From NCBI GenBank assembly GCA_028871595.1, contig JAGWMT010000133.1:1-8317 (forward strand): a stretch of DNA of 8,317 nt, read 5' to 3'. Shown here piece by piece: positions 1 to 7,198 of this stretch. The translations under genes were made by a program, and so were the position numbers. The notes beneath the pieces were generated by a model. It worked only from the letters and a program-made list of their open reading frames with translations. It had not been told where the DNA came from and did no database searches. Numbering within the stretch: the stretch's first letter is position 1; the number at the start of each line of letters is the position of its first letter. This stretch comes from Elusimicrobiota bacterium (GTDB taxonomy: Bacteria > Elusimicrobiota > Elusimicrobia > UBA1565 > UBA9628).

Positions 1-10
1 CGCCCGGATT

Positions 11-709
11 TCAGTCCGCGACACGGTAGCGCACGAGGCACCAGATGTACGAGAAGGCGTCCACCCAGGTGATCTTCTTGCCTTCGGCGTAGGTGCGGCC
101 GGAATAAGAGATCGGGGTCTCGTAGATGCGCAGATGCCGCTTGCAGATCTTCGCGGTGATCTCGGCCTCGATGCCGAAGCGTTCGCTGACCAGCGGGATC
201 GTCTTCAGGACGTCGGCGCGGAAGACTTTGTAGCACGTCCCCATGTCGCTGAGGTTCACGTTGTAGAGGACGTTGGCCATCAAGGTGAAGAGCTTGTTCG
301 CGAAATAGTTCCAGAAGAAGAGGACGCGGTGAGGGCCGCCCAGGAAGCGGGAGCCGTACACCACGTCCGCCCGTCCATCCAGGATCGGAACAAGAAGGCC
401 CGGATAGTCGGACGGGTCATATTCCAAGTCCGCGTCCTGGATGATCAGGACGTCCCCGGTCGCGCGCTCGATGGCGGTGCGCAGCGCGGCGCCCTTGCCG
501 CGATTGTCCGGGTGGAAGACCACGGTCGCCCGCCCGCCGAGACCTCGGAGAATCTCGCGGGTCCCGTCGGTGGAGCCGTCGTCCACCATCACGATCTCTT
601 TTTTCAAAGACAGCGGGACTTCCTCGACGCGGCGCAACAGCTCGAGGACGGTCGCCTTCTCGTTGAAGACCGGGATCAGGATGGAGAGGGTTTTCGCCAC
701 GGAGGCCAT
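11..709 (-). CDS. DPM1-like family 2 glycosyltransferase (polyprenyl-phosphate sugar synthase type)
   Basis: This 232-residue soluble GT-A enzyme has the size of short DPM1-type proteins and no C-terminal membrane helices. SILIPVFNE (9-17) begins the nucleotide-binding fold, followed by VDDGSTDGT (42-50), NRGKGAALRTAI (69-80) and the metal-binding QDADLEYDP (91-99, with D92 and D94). YGSRFLGG (118-125) and DMGTCYKVFR (155-164) are the usual C-terminal landmarks. Members transfer mannose, glucose or similar from an NDP-sugar to a polyprenyl phosphate on the cytoplasmic side. The GT-C enzyme encoded two genes earlier is the natural user of such a product, though that pairing is inferred. The ATG at 709 overlaps the previous stop as TAATG and sits at the natural family start; the in-frame stretch upstream of it lies inside the ligase-family gene. 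The stop TGA at 11-13 leaves only ten bases of window. Confidence 0.87.
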   Translation of the reverse strand: MASVAKTLSILIPVFNEKATVLELLRRVEEVPLSLKKEIVMVDDGSTDGTREILRGLGGRATVVFHPDNRGKGAALRTAIERATGDVLIIQDADLEYDPSDYPGLLVPILDGRADVVYGSRFLGGPHRVLFFWNYFANKLFTLMANVLYNVNLSDMGTCYKVFRADVLKTIPLVSERFGIEAEITAKICKRHLRIYETPISYSGRTYAEGKKITWVDAFSYIWCLVRYRVAD

Positions 710-1938
710 TATAGGATTTCCCGGCTCCGTCGCGGACCCGCGCCCAGAAGCCACAGGAAGAGGAAGAGCGTCCCGACTTGTTCGGTCTGCCAGGCGGTTT
801 CGGTCATGTTCATCAGGAAAAACGCGGCGGAGGCGGCCCAGGCCGCCAAAGCCCAGGCATCGGCGCGGTCTTTCGCCGCGCGCCAGGCGCCGGCGGCCAT
901 GGCCCCGAGCACGGCCAGGATCGCGATCAGGCCGGGGAAGCCGCGTTCCGCGAGCTGGTGAAGGTACAAGTTGTGGGCGTTGCTCCAGACGGTCTGGCCG
1001 TCCAGCGGTTCGGTATGCGCGGCGATGAACGCCGTTTTGTACTGCCCGGAACCCAGGCCGAAGACCGGATGCTCGAGGCCCGCGTTCCAAGCGATGTCCC
1101 AGAGGATCAGACGCGAGCGGTGCGACTCGGTTTGAGGAGTGTCGGCGAAAAGGGTCCGTAGATTCCTCCCTCCGGTCGGCATGACTTCCCACAGAACGAA
1201 GACGCCGACGACGACCAGCGCCGCGGCGAGCGCGCGGCGGCGCCAGCGCGCCTCTATGAGGCAAACCGCCGCGAACGCGGCGGCCAGCGCGAGGGCGACG
1301 GCGCGGGTTTCGTTGAGAATCAAAGCGACGCTCATCAACGCGATGAACGCGAAGGCGGAGCGCCGCTGAACAGGCGTTCCCAGCGCGCGCCCCGGACGGG
1401 CCAGGAACGAGGCGGCCGCGATCAGTCCCAGGCCCAATATTTCTCCGTAGGTCACCGGATGAACGAAGCCGTGGGCGCGAACGGCGCCGGTTCGGTCGAA
1501 CAGCGCCGTGAGGCCTTGGACAAGGCCGACCAAAGCGTGAAGCCCCAGACCGGCGCCCATCGCGGGCGCGACGAGCCCGTCGCCCGCCTCCGCCAGCGCC
1601 GCCCAAACGGCCAAAAACACCCAGATCTTATGAAGGTCCTTGGGCCAGAGACCCAGGCTAGCCGCGGGATCGACGCCGCCCAACGCGGAGATCGCCTCCC
1701 AGGCGGCGTAGGCGGCCAGGGCGGCGAAGACGGGGGAGCGGAGCGCGGCGCGCAGGGCGGCGCACGATCCCCCATCGTCGGCGGACAGGGACCAAAGAAG
1801 CGCCAAGGTCAGAATCCCGAGCGCGATATTCGTCCCGGCGATGGACAGCGGCAGGGCGAAAGCCAGGGCGGCCAGCGAAACGGCGAGGGCGCGGCGCGGA
1901 GTCATGATGAGAGGGGAACGCCGGGCCCAGTCTATCAC
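709..1938 (-). CDS. O-antigen ligase (WaaL)/Wzy-family membrane protein
   Basis: This 409-residue protein has about 11-12 hydrophobic segments and a large periplasmic-type loop at about residues 253-334. RAHGFVHPVTYGE (154-166) and NETRAVAL (209-216) are typical family segments. AHNLYLHQLAERGFPG (321-336) fits the ligase signature H-[NSQ]-x9-G-x-x-[GTY], with H322, N323, G333 and G336. Members join undecaprenyl-pyrophosphate-linked glycan to lipid A-core or another acceptor in the periplasm; related Wzy proteins polymerise repeat units, and the sequence alone does not fully separate them. The motif match favours ligase. I use the GTG at 1938 because GTGA overlaps the upstream stop, although the purine run GGGGGA is only two bases away. 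The ATG at 1905 would start at MTPRRALAV, closer to the first helix, and is a fair alternative. The stop TAA (709-711) shares a base with the next ATG. Confidence 0.83.
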   Translation of the reverse strand: MIDWARRSPLIMTPRRALAVSLAALAFALPLSIAGTNIALGILTLALLWSLSADDGGSCAALRAALRSPVFAALAAYAAWEAISALGGVDPAASLGLWPKDLHKIWVFLAVWAALAEAGDGLVAPAMGAGLGLHALVGLVQGLTALFDRTGAVRAHGFVHPVTYGEILGLGLIAAASFLARPGRALGTPVQRRSAFAFIALMSVALILNETRAVALALAAAFAAVCLIEARWRRRALAAALVVVGVFVLWEVMPTGGRNLRTLFADTPQTESHRSRLILWDIAWNAGLEHPVFGLGSGQYKTAFIAAHTEPLDGQTVWSNAHNLYLHQLAERGFPGLIAILAVLGAMAAGAWRAAKDRADAWALAAWAASAAFFLMNMTETAWQTEQVGTLFLFLWLLGAGPRRSREIL

Positions 1939-3455
1939 ATTCCCCCGGCGATCCTATAAACGACCGCCGTGATTCCCGGCGCCAGCGCGACGCGCCCCGT
2001 TTCGCGCGCGGGAAGCCGGCCGGAGGCGACGGCTGCGGCCAGTCCCGCGTCCGGGCCGTTGGCGAAAGCGGGCAGCTGCGACTCGGGCACGCCGGTCACG
2101 AGGATGAGGCGGTCGGCGCCCTTGTCCTTCAAGCGAATGAGGGCGTCCTCCAAAGTGTTCCCGCCGGCGATGACGTTCACGAACCGCAGCGGCAGGCGGC
2201 GCGCGGCGGCCAGCGACGACAAGTTGTTGGCGTTGAGGAGCGGGTGCTCCAGCGCGACGGCCGCCGTCGCTCCCGCGCCGGCGTCCTTGGCCAGCTGCTC
2301 GACCAAAGCGGCGCGATCCCAACCCGTGTCGGCCGACGGGGCGCCGCAGTAGGCCAGCGCCTCGCTTTTCGGGAAGAGGAAGGTCTGCCGGACGAAAACG
2401 AACGACCCGGCGGCGAGAAGCGCGGCCGCGGCCGCTCGCCGGGCGGAGCGGGCGTCGAACGACATGGCCGCGCGCGCGGCCAATAGGGCCAGGGCGGGAA
2501 GAAAGGGAGCGACGAAGCGGACCTCCTGGTTGACGCCCACGGCCAGAACCAGCAGGGGCGCGGTCCACGCCAGAACCAGGCGGGAGCCCTCGTCGAGCCG
2601 GACGCGGCGCGCGGCGGCGGCCGCCGCGGCGGCCACGGCCGTTCCCGCGGCGCTCAGAGGCCAGGAGAGCGCTTGGCCGGCCGCCGTCCCGACGAAACCG
2701 GCGAGATGGGCCAGCGGGCCCGACGCGTGCCGGGCGTAATCCTTCGCCACGCGTCCGAACCCGGCGCTCCACGCGAAGCCCAGGACGTACGGGAGATTGA
2801 ACGCGTACCACGTCCCCGCCACCAACGCGCCGACGATCACGATCATTCCGGCAAAAGGAAGAAGCTGACGTCGCCGAAGCCAGACGGGTCCGGCGAGATA
2901 TAAAGGAAAAATCACTTTCGCCAGCATGCCGAAGCCCAACAAGGCGCCCAATTCGACGCCGTAGCGGCGCCCGGGCTTCGCGGCCAAACGCCAAATCGAG
3001 GCAGCGACGAGCGCCGTGAGGATCGACTCGACGAGAAATAACCGCGAAAGGCCGTACAGGAGCGGAGTCAGCGCCACGACGCACGCGGACAAGGCCGCGA
3101 TTTCGTCTCGGCGGGGATGCTCCGGCCAAAGCGAACGCGCCGCCTGGAACACGAGCGCGCACGTCGCGCCGTGTGCCGCCAGGCTGGTCCAGACGGCGAT
3201 CCGTTCGCCTGGTCCGGCGAAGGCGTAGAGAGGCAGCGGCAGAAGGCTGATGAGCGGCGCTTTAAAATGAAACGCCGAGATATACTCCCGCGCGAAAGCC
3301 GCCGGACCGTGACTCAGGGCCTGAAAGAGCCGGAAGCTGATCTCGAGGTACCAGGCGTCGTCCCAGGCGGGCGGAGCCGCGTTTCGCAGGATGTGCCACG
3401 CGCCGGCGGCGAGGGCCGCGCCGACGAATCCCGCCGCGGCGCGAGCGGGCTTCAT
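1935..3455 (-). CDS. GT-C integral-membrane glycosyltransferase (ArnT/PMT-like, GT39/GT83 type)
   Basis: This 506-residue protein has about ten hydrophobic segments over residues 8-358, then a soluble tail of about 145 residues. The first extramembrane loop contains PPAWDDAWYLEIS (28-40); the acidic pair D32-D33 is where GT-C enzymes keep their catalytic aspartate. SRLFLVES (137-144) and RFVAPFLPALALL (313-325) are further landmarks of the ArnT/PMT-like group. Such enzymes use polyprenyl-phosphate sugars and act on the outer face of the inner membrane, here presumably modifying the glycan or its lipid anchor. The DPM1-like enzyme encoded two genes on could supply the donor. The ATG at 3455 overlaps the upstream stop as ATGA, and the stop overlaps the next GTG. 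An eight-alanine run (275-282) reflects local GC-rich repetition. The family is confident; the sugar and acceptor are unknown. Confidence 0.82.
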   Translation of the reverse strand: MKPARAAAGFVGAALAAGAWHILRNAAPPAWDDAWYLEISFRLFQALSHGPAAFAREYISAFHFKAPLISLLPLPLYAFAGPGERIAVWTSLAAHGATCALVFQAARSLWPEHPRRDEIAALSACVVALTPLLYGLSRLFLVESILTALVAASIWRLAAKPGRRYGVELGALLGFGMLAKVIFPLYLAGPVWLRRRQLLPFAGMIVIVGALVAGTWYAFNLPYVLGFAWSAGFGRVAKDYARHASGPLAHLAGFVGTAAGQALSWPLSAAGTAVAAAAAAAARRVRLDEGSRLVLAWTAPLLVLAVGVNQEVRFVAPFLPALALLAARAAMSFDARSARRAAAAALLAAGSFVFVRQTFLFPKSEALAYCGAPSADTGWDRAALVEQLAKDAGAGATAAVALEHPLLNANNLSSLAAARRLPLRFVNVIAGGNTLEDALIRLKDKGADRLILVTGVPESQLPAFANGPDAGLAAAVASGRLPARETGRVALAPGITAVVYRIAGGM

Positions 3456-4723
3456 GCGCGCTCGAGTCGCCGCGCCGCGACGAAAAAGACGAGTCCGGCG
3501 GCGAAGCCGGCCACCAGGGCCGCGGCGGCGCCCGAGACGCCGTGACGGGGAATCAGCGCCGCCGCCAAAGCGGCGTTGAGGAAGCCCGTCAGGAGTCCGC
3601 CGCCCACGGAAATCCTCAACCCGGAGAAGTCGCGCGCGGAGTAGAGGGCCGACAACGTCCCATGGGCCAACGCCAGAGCCGCGGCGGCGGAGAACGCGAA
3701 CGCCCAGTCCCAGCGCAGGGGATACTTGCGCCCGAAGATCGCCAAGGCGCCGATCAGCCCGATGATGAAGATCAGCCACGCGCCGAGCAAGGTCGGCAAC
3801 GCCCGGCGCTTGATCAGTTCCCAGGTCTCCTGCTGGCCGCGCGGATCGCTGGCCATGGGCACGATGACGGATTGGAGCATGTAGAGCAAAGCGAGGGCGA
3901 TTTGGATCGTCGCGGTGAAGTAGGCGCTGAAGAGGCCGACCTCCTCGGGTCCTCGGCGCGCGTGGAGGATGAAGCGCGCCGGGGCCAGGACGAATGCGAC
4001 GGCGAGCAGGTTCAGGGAGGCGACGGCCGCGTAGCGCCACACCGTCTCCAGGACCTTGGGTTCGAACGCCGGGATCAGATAGCGCCGCTGGCACCACAGC
4101 GCGTAAACGGCGCCGATCAGGAACGCCGTGCCGAGAGCCCCGATCATCGCCCCGTAGGTCGGGCCGAAGAGGTAGACCGCCGTCAGCAGGGCCAGCGGAG
4201 CGCTCAGGCCGTAGGCCGTCTCGACGAGGCCGCGGTGGGCGAACCTCTTGAGGCCGAGAAGCGGGCTGGCGACCACCACGTACACGGCGTTGGCCACGGC
4301 CAGGAAAAGGGCGGGCACGAAAATCCCGGCCGGCAGGTGGAGCAGCCCGGCGAGAGCCCGGTGAGCGGCGATCAGGAAAGGGAGACACAGCAGCATCCAG
4401 GCGGCGAACGCCGCCAGGGCCGTGGACACGAATCGTCCCCGGGCTGCCTCCTCCGTCTCGGACGCCAGATACTTGCCCATGGCGGTCGGAAAGCCCAGCA
4501 TGGGAATGATCTGCAGGTACGCGGCGGCGGCCAGCGCCAGATTGGCGCGGCCGTATTCCGCCGGCCCCAGCCAGCGGCCGGCGATCATCTGCGTGAGGAA
4601 GATGGAAACCTTCGCGAAACCGTAAAGGATCCCGATCCAACCCAGGCCGCTCAGAAAGGCCGGAAGCCTCTCGGCCTCGGCGGGAGATTCGGCGCGCGGA
4701 TGCGCCGCCCGCGCGGCGGCCAT
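3452..4723 (-). other. Wzx-type flippase domain of the fusion ORF, with a possible internal start at 4723
   Basis: Residues 529-951 (423 residues) have the length and helix pattern of a stand-alone Wzx flippase. Hydrophobic segments lie at about 555-575, 590-610, 627-648, 660-682, 697-715, 719-738, 757-776, 793-815, 838-858, 866-890, 900-920 and 924-945. The first repeat carries LGPAEYGRANLA (580-591) and MLGFPTAMGKYLA (603-615), as in polysaccharide flippases. An ATG at 4721-4723 stands about 22 residues before the first helix, with GGAG three bases upstream, slightly close for a ribosome site. A separate flippase could be translated from there even if the longer fusion is also made. No stop codon separates it from the upstream domain. 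Confidence 0.6.
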
Positions 4724-6307
4724 CAGCTCCGCGCTCCGGGGCGAGTCGGATTCCGCGCTCAGGACCAGCGCGGGGCGGAGCTTGTCCAAAAACGCTGCGG
4801 AGTGAGGTGAAGGGCCGTTGCGGACGGCGGCGAAGGTTTCGCCGAGGCCGCGATCGTGAAGAAGGTCGACGAGGCGCGGCGCCAACAGCGCGGCGTTGGC
4901 CTCGCGGAACAGGCGTCTGGTCGCGGGTAAAAACAGAGCCGTCACGAGTTCCACGCCAGATGGGAGGCTCTCGACTTCGGCGCGGCCGGGTCCGAACAGC
5001 GCGCGGCGCAGCCGGCGCGTCCAGCCGCGCTCGCCGCCCAGTTCGACGAAGAACACGCGGCGTCCCGACGCGGCCCAGGCGGCGGCCTCGGTGCGGCGCG
5101 CCTGCGGCGCGCGCGACCAAGGAACCGGCGAGAGCATCACCGCGTCGAGCCCGGGAGCGGCGTTTTCGTTCCGCCGCGCGCGCGCGCCCGTCAAAGACGC
5201 GGCAAAGCGGCGGAATTCCGCTTCGCACGAGTGCGCGCGAGCCATTTCGATTCGGCGGCGCCGCAGTTCGGGAGTTTCGGTCCGCGGCAAGGCGCGGGCG
5301 ATGCGCACCCAATCCTTCGGCGTTTCCCCGATATAGATCAGGCCTTCCAACGCCTTCAGCGAGGGCAGGGGCGTGGCGATGACCGGCCGGCCCGTTGCCA
5401 GGCACTCGTAGATTTTGGCGGGGATGACGCCCATGAGGAACGGCGTCAGCCGGTAGGGAAGGAGGAAGCCCTCGTGCCGGCCCAGTCCCGCGGCGACCTC
5501 GCCGCGCGGCACCGGCGGCAGGCGGCGGACCGGGGACGACAGCAAGGGGGCGTCGCCTTTCGTGAAGCCTCGAACCGTCGCGGCGAAACCGTCCGCGGCC
5601 AGCGCGTCGACGAACCGGGCGTCAAGATCGCGGCTCCAGGTGCCGTAATAGGCGAAGTCGCGCCAGGTCTCCTTCGGGGGGGGTAGATGGAAGAAATCAT
5701 CGGGCACGCCTTGGTGGATTTTTTCCACATGCGAATGCTCGGCCTTTTTTTGGTCGTACAGGAAGTCGGAATCGCAGACCACTTGGTCGGACAGGGCCAA
5801 CAGCCTTCGCTCGCTCGCGGCGAAATCGCGGGGAGGATGCGTATGGGCGCGGAAATTCGAGGCGCAATCGTAGAGCACCACGCCGGCATTCAGCCGCTCG
5901 ATGAGCTCGACCGTGGTCGCCGTCGGGACATAGACCACGCACGACGCGCCGGGGCGCAGCCCCGCGTCCGCCAGCTTGCGTAGGATTCCGGGAATGAAGA
6001 AGCGCGAGTTGAGTCGCCGGAAAAGCCTCCAAGTCGGCGGCAGGACCCGCGGGGAAATCACACGCACGCGGTCGGGAAGAGCGTTCGTCCCGCTGACCCG
6101 GCTGGGAAAGGCGAGATTGCGCAGGCGGCTCAGCAGTCGCGGCAGATCCTTGAACGCGGGATTTCGGAATCCGGTGTTTTCAACGAAGAACACCTGCCGG
6201 CCCGAGGCGGCGAAGGCGGCGGCGAAGATCTGGTGGCGCTGCCAGGCGCAATCCCAGTCGATGCTGCTGAGGATCACCACCTGTTCCCCGGAAGACGCGT
6301 GTTTCAA
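3452..6307 (-). CDS. Tripartite fusion: GT-B glycosyltransferase, degenerate second GT half, Wzx-type flippase
   Basis: This single open frame encodes 951 residues. Residues 1-372 form a GT4-like glycosyltransferase of the TuaH-like type, with SSIDWDCAWQRHQ (14-26), GRQVFFVE (36-43) and the nucleotide-sugar-binding segment PAKIYECLATGRPVI (296-310). Residues 388-528 repeat its N-terminal half without a C-terminal domain. Residues 551-945 hold about 12 hydrophobic segments beginning WLGPAEYGRANLALA, typical of MOP-superfamily lipid-linked oligosaccharide flippases. The protein would extend a lipid-linked glycan at the cytoplasmic face and flip it across the inner membrane. I chose the TTG at 6307 because GGAG lies 7 bases upstream and TTGA overlaps the previous stop; GTG at 6280 or 6277 behind GGGGA is the alternative. 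The stop overlaps the next ATG as ATGA. Both family assignments are strong. Whether one polypeptide is really made is uncertain because of the CG run at 5175-5186. Confidence 0.72.
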   Translation of the reverse strand: MKHASSGEQVVILSSIDWDCAWQRHQIFAAAFAASGRQVFFVENTGFRNPAFKDLPRLLSRLRNLAFPSRVSGTNALPDRVRVISPRVLPPTWRLFRRLNSRFFIPGILRKLADAGLRPGASCVVYVPTATTVELIERLNAGVVLYDCASNFRAHTHPPRDFAASERRLLALSDQVVCDSDFLYDQKKAEHSHVEKIHQGVPDDFFHLPPPKETWRDFAYYGTWSRDLDARFVDALAADGFAATVRGFTKGDAPLLSSPVRRLPPVPRGEVAAGLGRHEGFLLPYRLTPFLMGVIPAKIYECLATGRPVIATPLPSLKALEGLIYIGETPKDWVRIARALPRTETPELRRRRIEMARAHSCEAEFRRFAASLTGARARRNENAAPGLDAVMLSPVPWSRAPQARRTEAAAWAASGRRVFFVELGGERGWTRRLRRALFGPGRAEVESLPSGVELVTALFLPATRRLFREANAALLAPRLVDLLHDRGLGETFAAVRNGPSPHSAAFLDKLRPALVLSAESDSPRSAELMAAARAAHPRAESPAEAERLPAFLSGLGWIGILYGFAKVSIFLTQMIAGRWLGPAEYGRANLALAAAAYLQIIPMLGFPTAMGKYLASETEEAARGRFVSTALAAFAAWMLLCLPFLIAAHRALAGLLHLPAGIFVPALFLAVANAVYVVVASPLLGLKRFAHRGLVETAYGLSAPLALLTAVYLFGPTYGAMIGALGTAFLIGAVYALWCQRRYLIPAFEPKVLETVWRYAAVASLNLLAVAFVLAPARFILHARRGPEEVGLFSAYFTATIQIALALLYMLQSVIVPMASDPRGQQETWELIKRRALPTLLGAWLIFIIGLIGALAIFGRKYPLRWDWAFAFSAAAALALAHGTLSALYSARDFSGLRISVGGGLLTGFLNAALAAALIPRHGVSGAAAALVAGFAAGLVFFVAARRLERA
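4724..5146 (-). other. Truncated, degenerate duplicate of the glycosyltransferase N-terminal domain inside the fusion ORF
   Basis: Residues 388-528 of the fusion align with the first module. Residues 390-422 match residues 11-43 without gaps at 19 of 33 positions, including AASGR-x-VFFVE. Residues 460-471 match 89-100 at 8 of 12, including LP-x-T-x-RLFR. The DCAWQRHQ signature of copy one has become SRAPQARR, so the conserved WQR is lost. Similarity stops near the end of the N-terminal Rossmann domain; no counterpart of the PAKIYE nucleotide-sugar segment follows. It is therefore unlikely to be catalytic alone. It could be a remnant of a second glycosyltransferase gene deleted up to the flippase, or a retained accessory domain. 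A methionine (391, codon at 5135-5137) sits at its natural start. Confidence 0.65.
5175..5186. repeat. (CG)6 dinucleotide run at the glycosyltransferase/second-module junction
   Basis: Six uninterrupted CG units lie at codons 374-378 of the fusion ORF, in the GARAR linker just past the end of the first glycosyltransferase domain. Gain of one unit would shift the frame so that translation ends at TGA 5137-5139 after 390 codons. That TGA shares its A with the in-frame ATG at 5135-5137. Short dinucleotide runs are prone to polymerase slippage and to sequencing or consensus error in GC-rich DNA. Confidence 0.6.
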
Positions 6308-7197
6308 GGGCGGCTCCAGAAGGCGAGCGTGTCGGCCAGGCTCCTCGCCAGAGGAATTCTCGGCGCCCAGCCGAGCCGGCGGATCTTGCGCGTGTCGGCG
6401 GCCACGTCCCGCACCTCGGACGCCCGGAGCAGGGCGGGGTCCGCGCGTTCCGCGATCCGGACGCCGGCCGCGTCCGCCAGTCCGTGCAAGACGGCGCGCA
6501 TGGGCGTCGAGCGGCCCGTCCCGACGTTGTAGCATTCGCCCGATCGGCCGCGGCGCATCAGCAGTTCCAGGGCCGCGGCGACGTCGCGCACGTCCACGTA
6601 GTCGCGCCGCGTGACCAGATCGCCGACGACGATCTCCGGGGGTTGGAGACCTCGGGCGACGCGCGCGATCTGGCGGGCGAACGCGCCCGGGGCCAGGTTC
6701 TCCGGCGTGCCGGGGCCCAGAACGTTGAAGATCCGCGCGGCGACGACGTTCACGGAGCCGCGCGAGAAGGAGAGCGCCGCCAAGGTCTGCGCCAGCTTGC
6801 ACGCGCCGTACGGCGTCACCGGTTCCAGAGGCGACGCCTCGTTCGGGCGCCGGGCGCCGCCGGCGCCGCCGTATTCGGCCGAGGAGCCGGAGATCACCAT
6901 GCGGACCGGTCTGCGGGTGGAAGCGAGCGCCTCCAAAAGATTGACCGTCGAGGACACGTGCGCCCGCCAGCGCCCGTTCCAGTCCTGAACGCGGGTCGTC
7001 CCGGCCAAATGATAGACCTCGTCGGGGCGAGCGGCCGCGACCAGGGCGCGCGCCTGGTCGGGATCGGCCAGGTCCCAGGCGCGGACGCCTGGGGCCGCGG
7101 TGCGGGCCGCCTTATACAGCGAGGCGCGTCCTTCAAGCCGGGCGATCAGCGGACCGGCCAGGAATCCTCCGGCGCCGGTGATCAGGATACGGCGCAT
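6304..7197 (-). CDS. RMD-like NAD(P)-dependent 4-keto-6-deoxysugar reductase/epimerase (extended SDR)
   Basis: This 297-residue extended SDR resembles GDP-4-keto-6-deoxy-D-mannose reductase (RMD, making GDP-D-rhamnose). The Rossmann loop is TGAGGFLA (7-14), where the third glycine of GxxGxxG is replaced by A14. Next come RPDEVYHLAG (57-66), the serine stretch SGSSAEYG (103-110), the catalytic pair Y130-K134 in YGACK, RIFNVLGPG (155-163), the RMD-like RRDYVDVRDV (197-206) and YNVGTGRS (223-230). It probably reduces the 4-keto sugar made by the dehydratase encoded immediately upstream, with NAD(P)H. I place the start at the ATG at 7197, one base after the upstream stop and at the first beta strand; a longer in-frame reading to 7248 would add 17 residues out of the dehydratase gene. 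The stop TGA (6304-6306) overlaps the next start. A 4-epimerase role is the main alternative. Confidence 0.8.
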   Translation of the reverse strand: MRRILITGAGGFLAGPLIARLEGRASLYKAARTAAPGVRAWDLADPDQARALVAAARPDEVYHLAGTTRVQDWNGRWRAHVSSTVNLLEALASTRRPVRMVISGSSAEYGGAGGARRPNEASPLEPVTPYGACKLAQTLAALSFSRGSVNVVAARIFNVLGPGTPENLAPGAFARQIARVARGLQPPEIVVGDLVTRRDYVDVRDVAAALELLMRRGRSGECYNVGTGRSTPMRAVLHGLADAAGVRIAERADPALLRASEVRDVAADTRKIRRLGWAPRIPLARSLADTLAFWSRP

Positions 7198-7198
7198 G

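Noticed and set aside
708..713. Perfect TATAAT on the minus strand
   Set aside because: It arises from the TAATG stop-start overlap, has no -35 partner at normal spacing, and a transcript from it would begin inside the glycosyltransferase gene.
134..961. Plus-strand open frame of 275 codons opposite the DPM1-like and ligase-family genes
   Set aside because: It crosses two well-supported minus-strand genes, has no family motifs and looks like an antisense shadow.
2610..2633. Alanine-run DNA in the GT-C gene as a functional repeat
   Set aside because: It is a mix of GCG and GCC codons within a membrane segment, without a regular unit; ordinary GC-rich low complexity.
3542..4810. Plus-strand open frame of 422 codons opposite the flippase
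   Set aside because: Its product is dominated by Q, R, G and E with no recognisable domain, and the opposite strand encodes a clear flippase; such frames are expected in GC-rich coding DNA.
6308..6802. In-frame extension of the fusion ORF by 165 codons upstream of 6307
   Set aside because: It overlaps the well-supported reductase gene in another frame, and its translation is arginine-, glycine- and proline-rich without any family motif; it is a GC-rich stop-free shadow.
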